Shown: positions 1 to 9,538 of the stretch, piece by piece
Layout: each line of letters begins with the position of its first letter
Numbering within the stretch: the first letter of the stretch is position 1
Source: Choristoneura fumiferana
Lineage: Eukaryota > Arthropoda > Insecta > Lepidoptera > Tortricidae
Assembly: GCF_025370935.1 (NCBI RefSeq)
Contig: NC_133498.1
Coordinates: forward strand, 6,466,489-6,530,488
Direction of reading: 5' to 3'
Length of the DNA stretch: 64,000 bases
The notes under the pieces: generated by a model
What the model saw: the letters and a program-made list of their open reading frames with translations, nothing else
Databases searched by the model: none
What the model was told of the DNA's origin: nothing
Program-made: the position numbers and the translations under genes

Positions 1-408
1 ATTTTTATTAGTGTCCAGTAAAATTTATTTGTGAATTGGATAATATTTGAAAAGGTCGGTCACAGTTTATGGGGACCACGCTTGAGTCATTGAGTGGACA
101 GGACAAACGCTATGCGTTAATGTGTGTGTGTGCAGTGTGTGTCCGATTAGCGGCCTTTGAAATACACTCAACATCATCGCCCGCCAATTGAATTTTAGAA
201 AAAATACCTATGACACTAGCAAAAGGAACTATTTATTTAGCTCGTTTAAACTTTAAGGCTCAGCAATAGAATTGAATTTCTGGGAATTCACAAAAATTCC
301 CGTGGGAATTCCCAAAAACACGTCGCAAATTTCATTAACGTCGCATAAAATCTGCGCTGTAGCGTGATGAGTCTCGGTTGTGGTAATAGTTACCTTAATA
401 GCTATTTA
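1..408. other. AT-rich intergenic sequence, no gene seen
   Basis: No coding region is supported. There is a short (TG)n run near 121-143 and a cluster of GGGAATTC/GAATTCCC half-sites near 282-313 that can pair locally. Nothing matches a repeat family used elsewhere in this window. Confidence 0.5.
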
Positions 409-650
409 TTAACCCCTAATGCAAAAAGAGGGGTGTTATAAGTTTTACTGCTACGTATGTCTCCGTGTGGCACTGTAGCTCTCAAACGGGTGAACCGATT
501 TGAATGCATTTTTTTTAATTTGAAACCAGGTTTTTTAGCAATGGTTCTTAGACATGTTTCATCAAAATCTATTTAGCCGTTTTTGAGATATTGAACTGTG
601 AAGTGACAAAGTCGGGGGTTTTCCAATTTATCTTGGTTAGGTTAAGTTAG
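409..650 (+). repeat. Family A interspersed repeat (AGAGGGGTGTTATAAG type)
   Basis: Starts with AACCCC and AGAGGGGTGTTATAAG, carries GGCACTGTAGCTCTCAAACG and TTTTTGAGATATTGAACT, and ends in GGTTAGGTTA-like sequence. Recognisable relatives occur near 12200, 14040 (reverse), 32646, 43064, 50197 and 56935 (reverse). No coding capacity and no clear terminal inverted repeats were seen. The superfamily is not identified. Confidence 0.75.
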
Positions 651-885
651 TTTACGACTAGAATCTCGTGTCTAACACTAACTCTTTGCCTTATGTTCCA
701 AAGGATATTTCACTCAAATGGTAGTCGCCTACGTTTTCAATTAGTCCTGCGTCGGATGTGAACCGGCGACCACCTGGGTGAACGGTGGCTGCATGAATAT
801 GCCACGTAATGTGGCCGGTATGTAAAACGCTGGGCCGCTGTTAAAGACATGAGCGACGGCGATTTCATTAAATCACACCCCCTAA

Positions 886-1193
886 AGCCGTGGTGGCCTA
901 GTGGTTTGACCTATCGCCTCTCAAACAGAGGGTCGTGGGTTCAAACCCCGGCTCGCACCTCTGAGTTTTTTCGAAATTCATGTGCGGAATTACATTTGAA
1001 ATTTACCACGAGCTTTGCGGTGAAGGAAAACATCGTGAGGAAACCTGCACAAACCTGCGAAGAAATTCAATGGTGCGTGTGAAGTTCCCAATCCGCACTG
1101 GGCCCGCGTGGGAACTATGGCCCAAGCCCTCTTGTTCTGAGAGGAGGCCTGTGCCCAGCAGTGGGACGTATATAGGCTGGGATGATGATGATG
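886..1193 (+). mobile_element. tRNA-derived SINE, near full length (SINE-1)
   Basis: The head has pol III promoter-like boxes: TGGCCTAGTGG (A box) and GGTTCAAACCC (B box). The body is the one seen in all SINE-1 copies (GTGTGAAGTTCCCAATCCGC). The end is CCCAGCAGTGGGACGTATAT followed by (GAT)n. The right flank repeats AAAGCCGTGGT, which is either part of a target duplication or a second truncated SINE head. Other copies lie near 3994, 11796, 22095, 57735, 58365 and 63249. Confidence 0.88.
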
Positions 1194-1256
1194 AAAGCCG
1201 TGGTAGGTACATTAAATATCTGTTTCACCACTGATTAGTAACTTTATGTAACAGAG

Positions 1257-1302
1257 TAGCTTTTGCCCGCGGCTTCGCTGCTGCTGTTCCCTCGGGAACT
1301 GT
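1257..1302 (-). mobile_element. Helitron-like element (family 1), 3' terminal fragment
   Basis: The reverse strand reads the end hairpin (GCGAAGCCGCGGGC) followed by AAAAGCTA, as in the complete copies at 5955, 10606 and 38205. The interior is missing. Matching internal sequence resumes at about 1806, so this may be one element split by later insertions. Confidence 0.7.
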
Positions 1303-1309
1303 GTTTAGT

Positions 1310-1536
1310 TAAGATTGTTTTTTTGGAATCTTTATGTATTTTTTATTTCAATTCCAAATTTTTTCAAACAAGCTGAGATATGAGGTGCATAGGGGAAATT
1401 CGTGTCGGTACCGTTGACCATCAGTGGTGTAGCGGTATAGCACGCGGTACGGAATACCGAGGACCTGGGTTCGATTCCCAGTGATGGTCTTATTTTTCTG
1501 GTTTTTCTGTGCATCTATATTTCAGTTTGTATTTTC
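1310..1536 (+). mobile_element. tRNA-bearing interspersed repeat with 13-bp target duplication
   Basis: AACTGTGTTTAGT is present at both 1297-1309 and 1537-1549 and brackets a 227-bp insertion. The insertion begins with a T-rich stretch (GGAATCTTTATGTATTTTTT), has a tRNA-like sequence in the middle, and ends CTGTGCATCTATATTTCAG. A rearranged relative without the tRNA part is at 6795-6985. The long, variable-type duplication points to retroposition. The tRNA-like part is not at either end, so this is not a textbook SINE layout. Confidence 0.75.
1416..1489 (+). other. tRNA-like sequence inside the repeat (pseudo-tRNA)
   Basis: It has a 7-bp acceptor stem (GACCATC with GATGGTC), a T arm CTGGG-TTCGATT-CCCAG, and an exact B box GGTTCGATTCC. 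The anticodon-type stem is CGGT/ACCG with loop ACGGAAT, which would give anticodon GGA (serine). The D stem is only about 3 bp. The variable region is about 5 nt, not the long arm of a serine tRNA. With the repeat context this is most likely a repeat-borne pseudo-tRNA supplying pol III promoter elements. A functional tRNA gene is unlikely but not excluded. Confidence 0.5.
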
Positions 1537-1549
1537 AACTGTGTTTAGT

Positions 1550-1805
1550 GTCAATGAAAGATTTGTTATGAGACAAAAGACAATTTATTTAATTCTGCAT
1601 GGTTTATATTCATTTTGCGCCCTAAGAAACAAAAACGATGTGGGCAGTTTGAAAACAGGCGGTTGCGAAGTACCGTCGCTTGGTCTCGGGTCTCGTGTCG
1701 GCAACGCCTCGCCACGTAAATACTGCGTGCGCGCCGCGCGCAGCTCAGTCGACCGCCGCGCGCCTCGCGTCGCATTCCAACTGTTTACAGCTATTACGAG
1801 CCACT
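1550..1805. other. Sequence between two Helitron fragments, no gene seen
   Basis: It contains a GC-rich stretch (about 1725-1775) with many GCGC steps, unlike the AT-rich surroundings. Short open frames here are not supported. It may be sequence inserted into the Helitron represented by 1257-1302 and 1806-1971. Confidence 0.4.
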
Positions 1806-1971
1806 ACATGTGCATTTTTCCGGGATAAAAAGTAGCCCATGTCACTCTCTGGCCCATAAACTATCTCTATGCCAGAAATCATGTCGATCCGTCGCTTCGT
1901 TTCGACGTGAAAGACCGACAAACATACAAACACACAAACGCACACTGTCGCATTTATAACATTAGTATGGA
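1806..1971 (-). mobile_element. Helitron-like element (family 1), 5' and central part
   Basis: The reverse strand reads TCCATACTAATGTTATAAA, a GT-rich run, then TTTCACGTCGAAACGAAGCG and the conserved centre ending in GGATAAAAAGTAGCC. The same order is found in all family 1 copies. The 3' hairpin and CTAG are missing here, unless they are the fragment at 1257-1302. Confidence 0.75.
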
Positions 1972-2110
1972 TAAAACACTGTTTGTTCTTGCAAATCAAA
2001 GAATGATGCCACCAGGAAAATCCATACCGTAACCTTTTTTCAAGCCAAACTCTAAGACATATATTTATTCCGTTGCCGTGGTAACAAGAATCGTATTACC
2101 ATGCCGTAGC

Positions 2111-2533
2111 CGAATGAGGGCTATCGCGAATGAATTCGCCGCTAGAGGCGCTAGTGTAGCGTGAGGTCTCCGAAATGTCAAATCTCATAGTTTTTGGGTG
2201 AGCTACGCGGGTTTATTTATAATTAGAATGTTTTTGTGAATATTTTACATTACCTGAAATTAATTATGGCAATTATGCGTTACGGGGCAATGAATGTCTG
2301 TGTTTTGAGACAGTTTTGTCTTTTGGAAACTTTTGTCCTTCCTTTTTTTCCGAACAAAACGGGACTAAGCCACACATGTGGTTGCTAGATATTTTTATGG
2401 TACGGTTAGATAAATATGATTTTAATCTAAACTTTGTTTTAACGCCCGTAATAACAGACTCTGAAAGCCACACTTAAAAACCTCACGCAACAGTGCGCCA
2501 TCTAGTGAGACAAAAAACGATAGCCCTCATTCG
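2111..2533. mobile_element. MITE with ~55-bp terminal inverted repeats
   Basis: CGAATGAGGGCTATCG at 2111-2126 pairs with CGATAGCCCTCATTCG at 2518-2533. The similarity continues inward through CTAGAGGCGC versus CTAGATGGCGC to GCGTGAGG. No transposase frame is present. The target duplication is not clear and the superfamily is not identified. Confidence 0.8.
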
Positions 2534-2714
2534 CGTCGAACGCTGATGCTCCGAAATACATGCTTTTGCTTAGTTTGGAGGTCAGAGTTTATAACAACTT
2601 AAATTGTGCAAATTGTTTAACTTCTTAGTGTTAACAGAAACATTTCTGTCCTCTAATGTTTGTACAACCTTATGTTTGAATAAATGATTATTATCTTTAT
2701 TTTTCTTTCATTCT

Positions 2715-2995
2715 TAGGTTTAGGTTTTTATAATAGTTATAAAAAGTACAGAAAAGTACATACAAAATGAAAATATTATAAAAACCTAACCTAGTTTGCC
2801 GCCGGTAACGGGGCAGGGCCCAAGCTACCGGTGGTCAGGGCCGCAGAGTGAGGAACCTCCGGACGATGCGTGCCGTGTCCAGAAGTACCGCCTTCTGTAT
2901 CTGGCCCTTGATCCAGCCATCTAGCGAGAGTCTCTTGATTATTATTATTATTATTAGTCAACGGTGACGGTGGTTGTAGGTATATTTCAAAAAAC
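2715..2995 (-). repeat. GC-rich repeat fragment, probably a LINE 3' region
   Basis: On the reverse strand there is an open stretch of about 50 codons (SARWLDQGPDTEGG-like) ending in a stop, followed by AT-rich sequence. Composition jumps to GC-rich between about 2790 and 2930. A TTATTA microsatellite lies at 2937-2956. It resembles the C-terminus and 3' end of an insect non-LTR element, but no diagnostic reverse-transcriptase motif is visible. Confidence 0.35.
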
Positions 2996-3044
2996 TGCAC
3001 GGCCATAATATTAACAGTTGAGTTAAGACAGCATTAAGCTATTA

Positions 3045-3076
3045 CTAATGCGGGCGAAGCCGCAGGTTAAGGCTAG
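3045..3076 (+). mobile_element. Helitron 3' terminus relic
   Basis: GCGGGCGAAGCCGC forms the typical end hairpin and is followed about 9 nt later by CTAG and T. Only the last 30 bases of the element survive. Confidence 0.55.
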
Positions 3077-3628
3077 TTTTGTTGATGGTAATATTGTTTG
3101 TTCAACATTCCGTGAGTCACAAACAGTTCTGGCAGAAAATCAGCGCTGCAGGCGTCTAACGCCTCAGTCTCATGCTGAGTCAGTGGCCGTTTCACTTTGG
3201 CGAGGACACACTTACAGAATTGTGTATGTGTTATTTTCATGTTTTTTTTTTCATTTGTGTGTCTTTTATGAAAGTAAATAAATATCTCCTTTCTTTTCTT
3301 CAACCTCCAAATTTTTACTTTGCCAAGATCCATCTTCTCTATATCTATATATATAAAAGAAGAAACTGACTGACTGACTGACTGACTTATAGATCAACGC
3401 ACAGCCCAAACCGCTAGCCTAGAAACTTGAAATTTGGAATATATATTGCTTGATAGGTGTAGACGCGCACTAAGAAAGGATTTTTCGAAATTCCCACGGG
3501 ATAGGGAATAAATGGGATTTATATTTTCACTTCAAAATGACCCTATTACCGTAACTATAATTATTAGAAACTTCAAATTTGGAATTCAAATAGAAATACT
3601 AACAGCTAAAAACAGTTTTCAGGATTTT

Positions 3629-3880
3629 GAACATGAAACTACCGTGAGACTCACTCATATTAAATATAATGACCCGGATAACTCACGTCTTAAATCGAGT
3701 TTAGCTCGACATGTTTCGGGCTAATCCGTAGCCCTTCGTCTTCGGAGCAACGCGACTCAGCGGCTGCTGCAACACGCGCACTGCGCGCCGCCGCTCTGCT
3801 CGCACGACTACTCACAAACAAACATGTCGAGCTAAACTCGATTTAAGACGTGAGTTATCCGGGTCATTATATTTAATATA
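3629..3880. mobile_element. Hairpin element with ~59-bp perfect inverted repeats
   Basis: TATTAAATATAATGACCCGG from 3658 is repeated in inverse at the right end (to 3878), and the arms run inward through TTAGCTCGACATG. GTTTTCAGGATTTT occurs at 3615-3628 and 3881-3894. Removing the insertion and one copy restores the host tandem repeat exactly, so this is a 14-bp target duplication. A related hairpin is at 56796-56872. Confidence 0.75.
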
Positions 3881-3993
3881 GTTTTCAGGATTTTTCGAAA
3901 TTCCCACGGAATAGTGAATCAATGAGATTCATATTTTTTTTTTATTAATGACCCAATTTCCGTAACTATAATTATCAGAGACTTCAAATTTGG

Positions 3994-4293
3994 CATCATC
4001 ATCCCAGCCTATATACGTCCCACTGCTGGGCACAGGCTCCTCTCAGAGCAAGAGGGCTTGGGCCATAGTTCCCACGCGGGCCCAGTGCGGATTGGGAACT
4101 TCACACGCACCATTGAATTGCTTCGCAGGTTTGTGCAGGTTTCCTTACGATGTTTTCCTTCACCGCAAAGCTCGTGGTAAATTTCAAATGTAATTCCGCA
4201 CATGAATTTCAAAAAACTCAGGTGCGAGCCGGGGTTGAACCCACGACCCTCTGTTTGAGAGGCGATAGGTCAAACCACTAGGCCACCACGGCT
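3994..4293 (-). mobile_element. SINE-1, near full length, inside the Helitron array
   Basis: It reads in reverse from the (GAT)n tail (CATCATC at 3994), through CCACTGCTGGGCACAGG, to the head AGCCGTGGTGGCC at 4293. It interrupts the second tandem unit of the Helitron, so it is younger than the array. Confidence 0.88.
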
Positions 4294-5258
4294 TACCTAA
4301 TTTCCCACGAGATAGTGAATAAATTGGATTTATATTCTCACTTTTAATTAATGAACCTATTTCCGTAATTATAATTATTAGAGACTTCAAATTTGGCGAA
4401 CAAGTAGGTAATACTAACAGCTAAAAACAGTTTTCAGGATTTATCAAAATTCCCACGGGATAGGGAATAAAATGGGATTTATATTTTCGCTTCAAAGTGT
4501 TCCTTACTCCGTAATTATAAATATTAGAGACTTCAAATTTGGCATGCAGGTAGATAATACTAATATGTAAAAAATGTTTGAAAGATTTTCCGAATATCCC
4601 ACGGGATAAAACGAATAAAGAGGATTTTATATACCAACGGAATCAGAAAACGCATAAGCTAAACCAATAAAACTGGGGACTGGAGATTTGGCAAACTGAT
4701 GTAAATCTGGTAACAATTATTTAGCAGTGACATCCTGCTCATCCTGGCGAGGATCGTCTCCGTAGAAGGGGAACTCCTCAAAAGTCGATGGCACACGCAA
4801 AAGACTTTACATGATTGTTAAATTTCAATGACAATGCGTTTAAATGATATACACGAACCGAACTCCTCAAAGGCTGACAGCATTTAAGAATTTAAAATAG
4901 ATCATAACAGTAATTCATGTCCCGTGGGAACTTTACAATTTCTCGGGATATAATCTATATCGTGTAAGAAGTCGCGGGCAAAAGAAACGCGTAGTACTAT
5001 AACGTTTTTCTAAAATTCCAACCCTGAACCAGCGAAGCAGGGTTTCAAAGTTGGTAAGAATCATATAATGAATTACATACGTATGTAGGTTGATTTTTGT
5101 ATTATAAAATTTGCACCACTGTCTAAAAGAAAATCTGTCTGTATTTTTATTTCCATGTAATCCTCCGAAAAATTAATCAAAACACGAAACATGGATCGTA
5201 GAAAGTTAATGTATGTTACTCCAAATTTAACGCGAGCGAAGCCGCGGGCAAAAGCTAG

Positions 5259-5741
5259 TTTTCACATATTTTAAAACCCGCTCCCGCTTCCTCTCCATCT
5301 AACTCCTCGTCTTTATTACACATTGTAATTATGACAAAACAATTGGTAATTAAGTCACCGAGCTTAAACTGTATTTTAATTACTTAACACTGCTTTATGT
5401 TATGCATATTACCGTGTAGATTAGCAGTTATTACAAAGGTACAATGGTTATTTTCATATCGTTTTTTTGGGGTTCCCAGAATGAAACGAAATATATTTTT
5501 CGTTTCAGCTTTTGTAAATATAACTTTTACCTTTTTACCCGACTGCCCAAAGGAGGGTTGTGTATGTGGGTATGTAGATAGGTATGTCTCTATTTTTGTT
5601 GGTCCTAAATGGCTGCGCAGATTTCAACATTATGAGGCAGGTATCATCGGATTCGTCATAACTGTCGGAGTGACATAGGGCTTTATAATATTTCAATATG
5701 GCGTCGGCAAAAAAAAAATGACGTGGGATTTTTTTTTACTG
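5259..5741. other. No gene seen; one widespread short motif
   Basis: AT-rich sequence. CCGACTGCCCAAAGGAGGGT (about 5539-5558) is echoed in reverse near 54470 (CCCTCCTTCTTCGCAGTCGG), so a small unclassified repeat is present. No frame here resembles a known protein. Confidence 0.4.
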
Positions 5742-5948
5742 TAGCCTAGTGGTTGGTCCATAGACTCTCAAGAAGGTTGTGCGCTTGAACCCGGACCTAC
5801 CTTTTGAAATTATCGGAATTTATGTATGTGAAGATATAAGAAAATCAATGACGTGCGTGAAGTTCCCAATTCGCACTAGGCCCGCGTGGGAACTACAGAC
5901 CGAGTCTCATCGAGGGGCCTGTGCCCTGCAGTAAGAACTTATGTATAT
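5742..5948 (+). mobile_element. SINE-1, old degenerate copy
   Basis: It keeps TAGCCTAGTGGTTGG at the head, TTCCCAATTCGCACTAGG in the body and GGGGCCTGTGCCCTGCAG near the tail. Many substitutions and a missing (GAT)n tail show that it is older than the copies at 11796 and 63249. Confidence 0.7.
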
Positions 5949-5954
5949 AAAAAA

Positions 5955-6161
5955 TCCATACTAATATAATAAATGCGAGTGTGTGTGTTTGTATGTTTGT
6001 CCGTCTTTCACGTCAAAACGGATCGATGGATCAACGTGATTTTTGTCATAGAGATAATTTATGGGCCAGAGAGTGACCTAGGCTACTTTTTATGGAAAAT
6101 GCACAGTTCCCAAGGGGTGATAACCGAATGCCACGCGGGCGAAGCCGCAGGCAAAAGCTAG
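5955..6161 (+). mobile_element. Helitron-like element (family 1), complete non-autonomous copy
   Basis: It begins TCCATACTAATATAATAAA after an A and ends with hairpin GCGGGCGAAGCCGC, then AGGCAAAAGCTAG before a T. At about 207 bp it cannot encode a transposase. The centre (GAGATAATTTATGGGCC) matches the other family 1 copies. It is the clearest complete copy in the first 10 kb. Confidence 0.8.
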
Positions 6162-6618
6162 TATTAATATAAAGAGGCAATTCATTAGCATCGCATCTTA
6201 ATTGGCCCGTGCTGGTGTGGCCACTAAAATCATAATAAGCTGTTAACTTTAATTTATGCCGCGATATTTTTATACCCACATTGATATAGAACATCTCGGA
6301 TTACAAAAGGAACGGGTCATGTTAAATTCACCAATTAAAATACAGAAATATTATGATATAATAGTTCACCCGCGGCTTTGCACGCGTGAACAGTAGTACC
6401 TATCCGGTACAGGTCAATTCACAAGAGTTGGCACGAATGGATTGAAATAAAGTAATGTCACTTAGACATTTTTGTAGGAAAATAACAGATGCATGACAAA
6501 TTCACATTTTCTAATTGCTTAACCGCATTGATAATAGTCTGATAATATCGATAAAAAGCGGTGCTCTCTCCCTACAGTCTGTCAATAGCCGCACGCAAAA
6601 TTCCGGGCCCTAGTAATA
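6162..6618. other. No gene seen; small Helitron-like relic
   Basis: Mostly unique AT-rich sequence. CACCCGCGGCTTTGCACGCGTG near 6368-6389 looks like a decayed reverse Helitron end. Nothing else is recognisable. Confidence 0.35.
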
Positions 6619-6646
6619 TGTGTGTGTGTGTGTGTGTGTGTGTGTA
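6619..6646. repeat. (TG)n microsatellite
   Basis: An uninterrupted run of TG dinucleotides, about 14 units. Confidence 0.95.
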
Positions 6647-6794
6647 GTAAATTTTGGCTTGCAGAGTTAGTATGGCATATTGTTTTGTCATGTCCTTTAT
6701 ATTAATAAATATATAGACTAATATTAGTATTTAAGATAGTAGAATTATTAGTTGTGCGGATGCCATAGCTGTTACTTGAATTTTAAACAGAACC

Positions 6795-6985
6795 ATTTCA
6801 AAATTGAAAATACAAACTGAAATATAGATGCACAGAAAAAAAAACCTTACTTCATCGCTTTTTTTTTCTGTGCATCTATATTGCAGTTTGTACCTATTTT
6901 CAATTTAGGTTTTACGGGATGACCGTAAAAGTAAAAATTTTGAATTGAAATAAAAAATACAAAAAGATTCCAAAAAACCAATCTT
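6795..6985 (-). repeat. Relative of the tRNA-bearing repeat, lacking the tRNA part
   Basis: It shares AAAATACAAACTGAAATATAG and GAAATAAAAAATACAAAAAG with the element at 1310-1536 in reverse. The centre is instead an inverted copy of the CTGTGCATCTATAT segment, so the element is rearranged around a short palindrome. Confidence 0.6.
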
Positions 6986-6989
6986 AGAA

Positions 6990-8215
6990 CCATTTCACAC
7001 AAATATAAATTTTATATAGCCATTACACAATTACTGCTCGCGGTGTATATTACTGTTGGACGTTTATGAGAAAACTATACTGTTAAGGAATGAAATGTCA
7101 AATTTATACATACGAACCGATGAGTATTTAGTACGGTGGAAAGTTTGGGTACCACTGGAACTCGGATACAAACTCATCAAAAGTGCCTAGGTATAGGTTC
7201 TGATCATTTCAATAGTTATAGGCTTATTAACTTAACTACTGAGTCAAAATATCAAATTTGTCTAGAGACTTTTTTGATGTGTGTACTACATACATATTAT
7301 TATTGTATTAAAATAAATATTATATTATATTGTATTAATTATAAATTCCTTCTTAAAAAATACTTTTCAAACGTTGCATAATACATGTAATGAATTTCAT
7401 GTCTCTAATCCTGGCGGTTGGGATTTTGAGATTTCATCCCGATGCCGTGGGATCTTATAATAAGAGTTAATGCTAGTTAAAATTTAAGTATTTTACAATA
7501 CAATACATTACAATGACTCTGTATTGTACACCAGAAACAGAGAGCAATACAGAAAATAGGTACCTACACAGAGAGAAAATTACAAGGTAACCAATAGGTG
7601 ACCTTATCGCAAAAACAATATATTTCCTAAAGTAGGTACCTAATGAATGGTATGCCAGAGACGAGTGGAAGGAGAAAGGGGAGGCCTCTGCCCAGCAGTG
7701 GGACACTGTATAGGTTATAAAAAAAACGGTAAAAAATTACTATCGTAAAATACCTATTGTAAAAAATATTTGCAGGAAATAATAAGTAGTAGTAGTATTT
7801 ATTTATTTGCCAGAATTATGGTTCATGAAGATGATAGTACAAAAAATATAAATACCTACAGAGCAGCAAAGTTCACCATTACATAGGCATGCAAAGCTTT
7901 TATTTATTATATTTATTTATGTTATACTAGACTTACAATTAATTACGTGACGAAATTCGCCCAAAATCCAGGGATACCCACAAAAATTACGGGAATCCCA
8001 TAAAAATACGAGCAGGAGTGAGAAACTCGCTTTAAAGTGAGTTTTTTGTGAGTTCCCGCAGTACCGCACACGTCTCAAGTAATTTACGATGAGAGATATA
8101 AATATCTTGAAAATATAATTGTAGGTGTCGAGGTGGATTGGCGGTTACGTTCTGCTTTTACCTCAGCCGGGTCCACACCAACCGCATAATCCCATGATAA
8201 CCTGTTTCTTTAAAA
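6990..8215. other. AT-rich intergenic DNA with a SINE tail fragment
   Basis: The stretch GGCCTCTGCCCAGCAGTGGG near 7681-7700 is the 3' tail of SINE-1, lacking body and head. Frames at 7136-7381 and 7473-7706 show no recognisable domain. The rest is AT-rich and unassigned. Confidence 0.5.
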
Positions 8216-8453
8216 CAGTGTTTTTCAAACTTTTTCAGGACGCGACCCCCCTTAGTTAGAAAAATATTTGGCGACCCCCTACCTACCTCCACTTACAGTT
8301 ATTTGTATTATCCGCTACGTTGATAAAGAGATAATACAAACATTTAATAATCATACACAATAACGGTGACAGTATTTTAAAGATACCGCGACCCCATAAA
8401 GGGGCATCCGCGACCCCCCCAGGGGGTCGCGACATACTGTTTGAAAAACACTG
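8216..8453 (+). mobile_element. hAT-type MITE with 8-bp target duplication
   Basis: The terminal inverted repeats are CAGTGTTTTTCAAAC and GTTTGAAAAACACTG. The flanks are CTTTAAAA (8208-8215) and CTTTAAAC (8454-8461), an 8-bp duplication with one mismatch. An 8-bp duplication with CAGTG ends is characteristic of hAT elements. The inside has runs of GCGACCCCC in both orientations. A second copy in the opposite orientation is at 12552-12766. Confidence 0.88.
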
Positions 8454-8701
8454 CTTTAAACATATAAGAAAAGAAAGAAAGAAAAAAATATTATTGCCAC
8501 AAAAAACACTAATAATTACATTTATTCAACTTAACACTGCCCTTTCTGCTGGCATGTTGGAGATATTGTATTGTTTAGCTATATTGAAATCCAAGAATAT
8601 TGTTCACATCACTGTTTTATTGAAATAACTTGTTTTTACATAATATATTGAATGTGTACACACGCCGTTATGCCAATACAAGTATATTGCAAATGAGACT
8701 A

Positions 8702-8770
8702 CTGTTTCACCACCCCTTGATTAATTTTATTTGACGGATAAATTTAATCAATAGATGGTTAAACAGGGGG
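8702..8770. mobile_element. Shortened PIF/Harbinger-like MITE
   Basis: CTGTTTCACCACCCC faces GATGGTTAAACAGGGGG across only about 40 bp, with TTTGACGGATAAAT in the middle. It is an internally deleted relative of the elements at 13403, 34768 and 44531. Confidence 0.6.
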
Positions 8771-9039
8771 TAAGACTCTTAAATTATCCTATAATTTATG
8801 TATAATAACATAAAAGACTATCAGTTTTTCTATATTTGCTATTAACGATACATTTCTTCAATCGTTTAATATCCATTTATAGATCGAAAAAGATCATGGG
8901 ATAGCTGCCAACTATGGCGTGCTTTGAGTACTCGTAGACAGCAGGGATAGGCAACGCTAGTGCTGGTCGGGCGCTACTGTGGCGTAAACTACTTAAGGCT
9001 ATTATTGACAGGTTATGTCCATACTACTATTATACTACA
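8771..9039. other. No gene seen
   Basis: AT-rich sequence between a MITE and a LINE remnant, with no recognisable feature. Confidence 0.4.
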
Positions 9040-9513
9040 GAGCCACAAAAATGCGACTTGCTAGGGCACTTGTGTTTCCCATATTTCTTTACGGTGCTGA
9101 GACGGACACTGAAAGAAAGCGAGACAAAGAAAATAGACGCCTTGGAGATGTGGTGTTGGAGAAAAATCCTTAACATATCATGGACGCAATTTAGGACCAA
9201 CGTCTCCATTATCCAGGAACTGAACATCAAGTAACGTCTTTCTTCCATCGTACCCCGTATTCTCTCTATCTTCGGATACGTCTCGCGTCGAGATGATGCA
9301 TCTGTGGAGCGAATGGTGGTACAGGGTAAAATTGAGGGCACAAGAGCACGAGGCAGATCGCCTATGCGCTGGATCGACCAAATAAAGGCAGCACTTGGCA
9401 GTTCGCTGCATGAATGCACTAGGAAGGCAACAGTGAGAGAGGAATGGCGAAGGATAGTGCGCCGTATCACCACCCCGGATATGACGACCACGACCACTCT
9501 GTCAAGAGTGTAA
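9040..9513 (+). pseudogene. LINE reverse-transcriptase C-terminus, broken (RTE-like)
   Basis: The plus strand encodes pieces typical of the end of insect RTE-type reverse transcriptases. They are RLARALVFPIFLYGAET, then KIDALEMWCWRKILNISWT, then SVERMVVQGKIEGTRARGR, SPMRWIDQIKAAL and REEWRRIVRRITTP. A stop falls after the IQELNIK stretch (near 9231) and the frame shifts between blocks, so it cannot be translated as one protein. The catalytic palm domain is not present. It is a 5'-truncated dead copy. Confidence 0.85.
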
Positions 9514-9538
9514 CAACTAGGAAGAGAGACTACACTTA

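Larger units (their letters stand above)
3478..4640 (+). repeat. Tandem repeat of ~140-bp units inside the Helitron
   Basis: Units begin near 3478, 3891 (continuing after the SINE at 4297), 4437 and 4582. Each starts GGATTTTTCGAAATTCCCAC, continues GGATAGGGAATAAATGGG, and ends with ACTTCAAATTTGG and ACAGCTAAAAACAGTTTTCA. Unit identity is visibly imperfect, so the array is not recent. Two younger insertions interrupt it. Confidence 0.8.
3344..5258 (+). mobile_element. Long non-autonomous Helitron-like element carrying nested insertions
   Basis: The 5' end is TCTATATATATAAAAG followed by CTGACTGACTGACTGAC. The 3' end is the hairpin GCGAGCGAAGCCGCGGGC followed by AAAAGCTAG at 5258. The flanking bases are A (3343) and T (5259), as expected for insertion between A and T with 5'-TC and CTAG-3' ends. 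The inside holds a tandem repeat (3478-4640), a hairpin element (3629-3880) and a SINE (3994-4293). No Rep/helicase frame is present, so it would have needed another element to move. Confidence 0.72.

Noticed and set aside
9030..9497. 155-codon minus-strand frame
   Set aside because: The plus strand at the same place encodes clear reverse-transcriptase C-terminal motifs. The minus frame is its antisense shadow.
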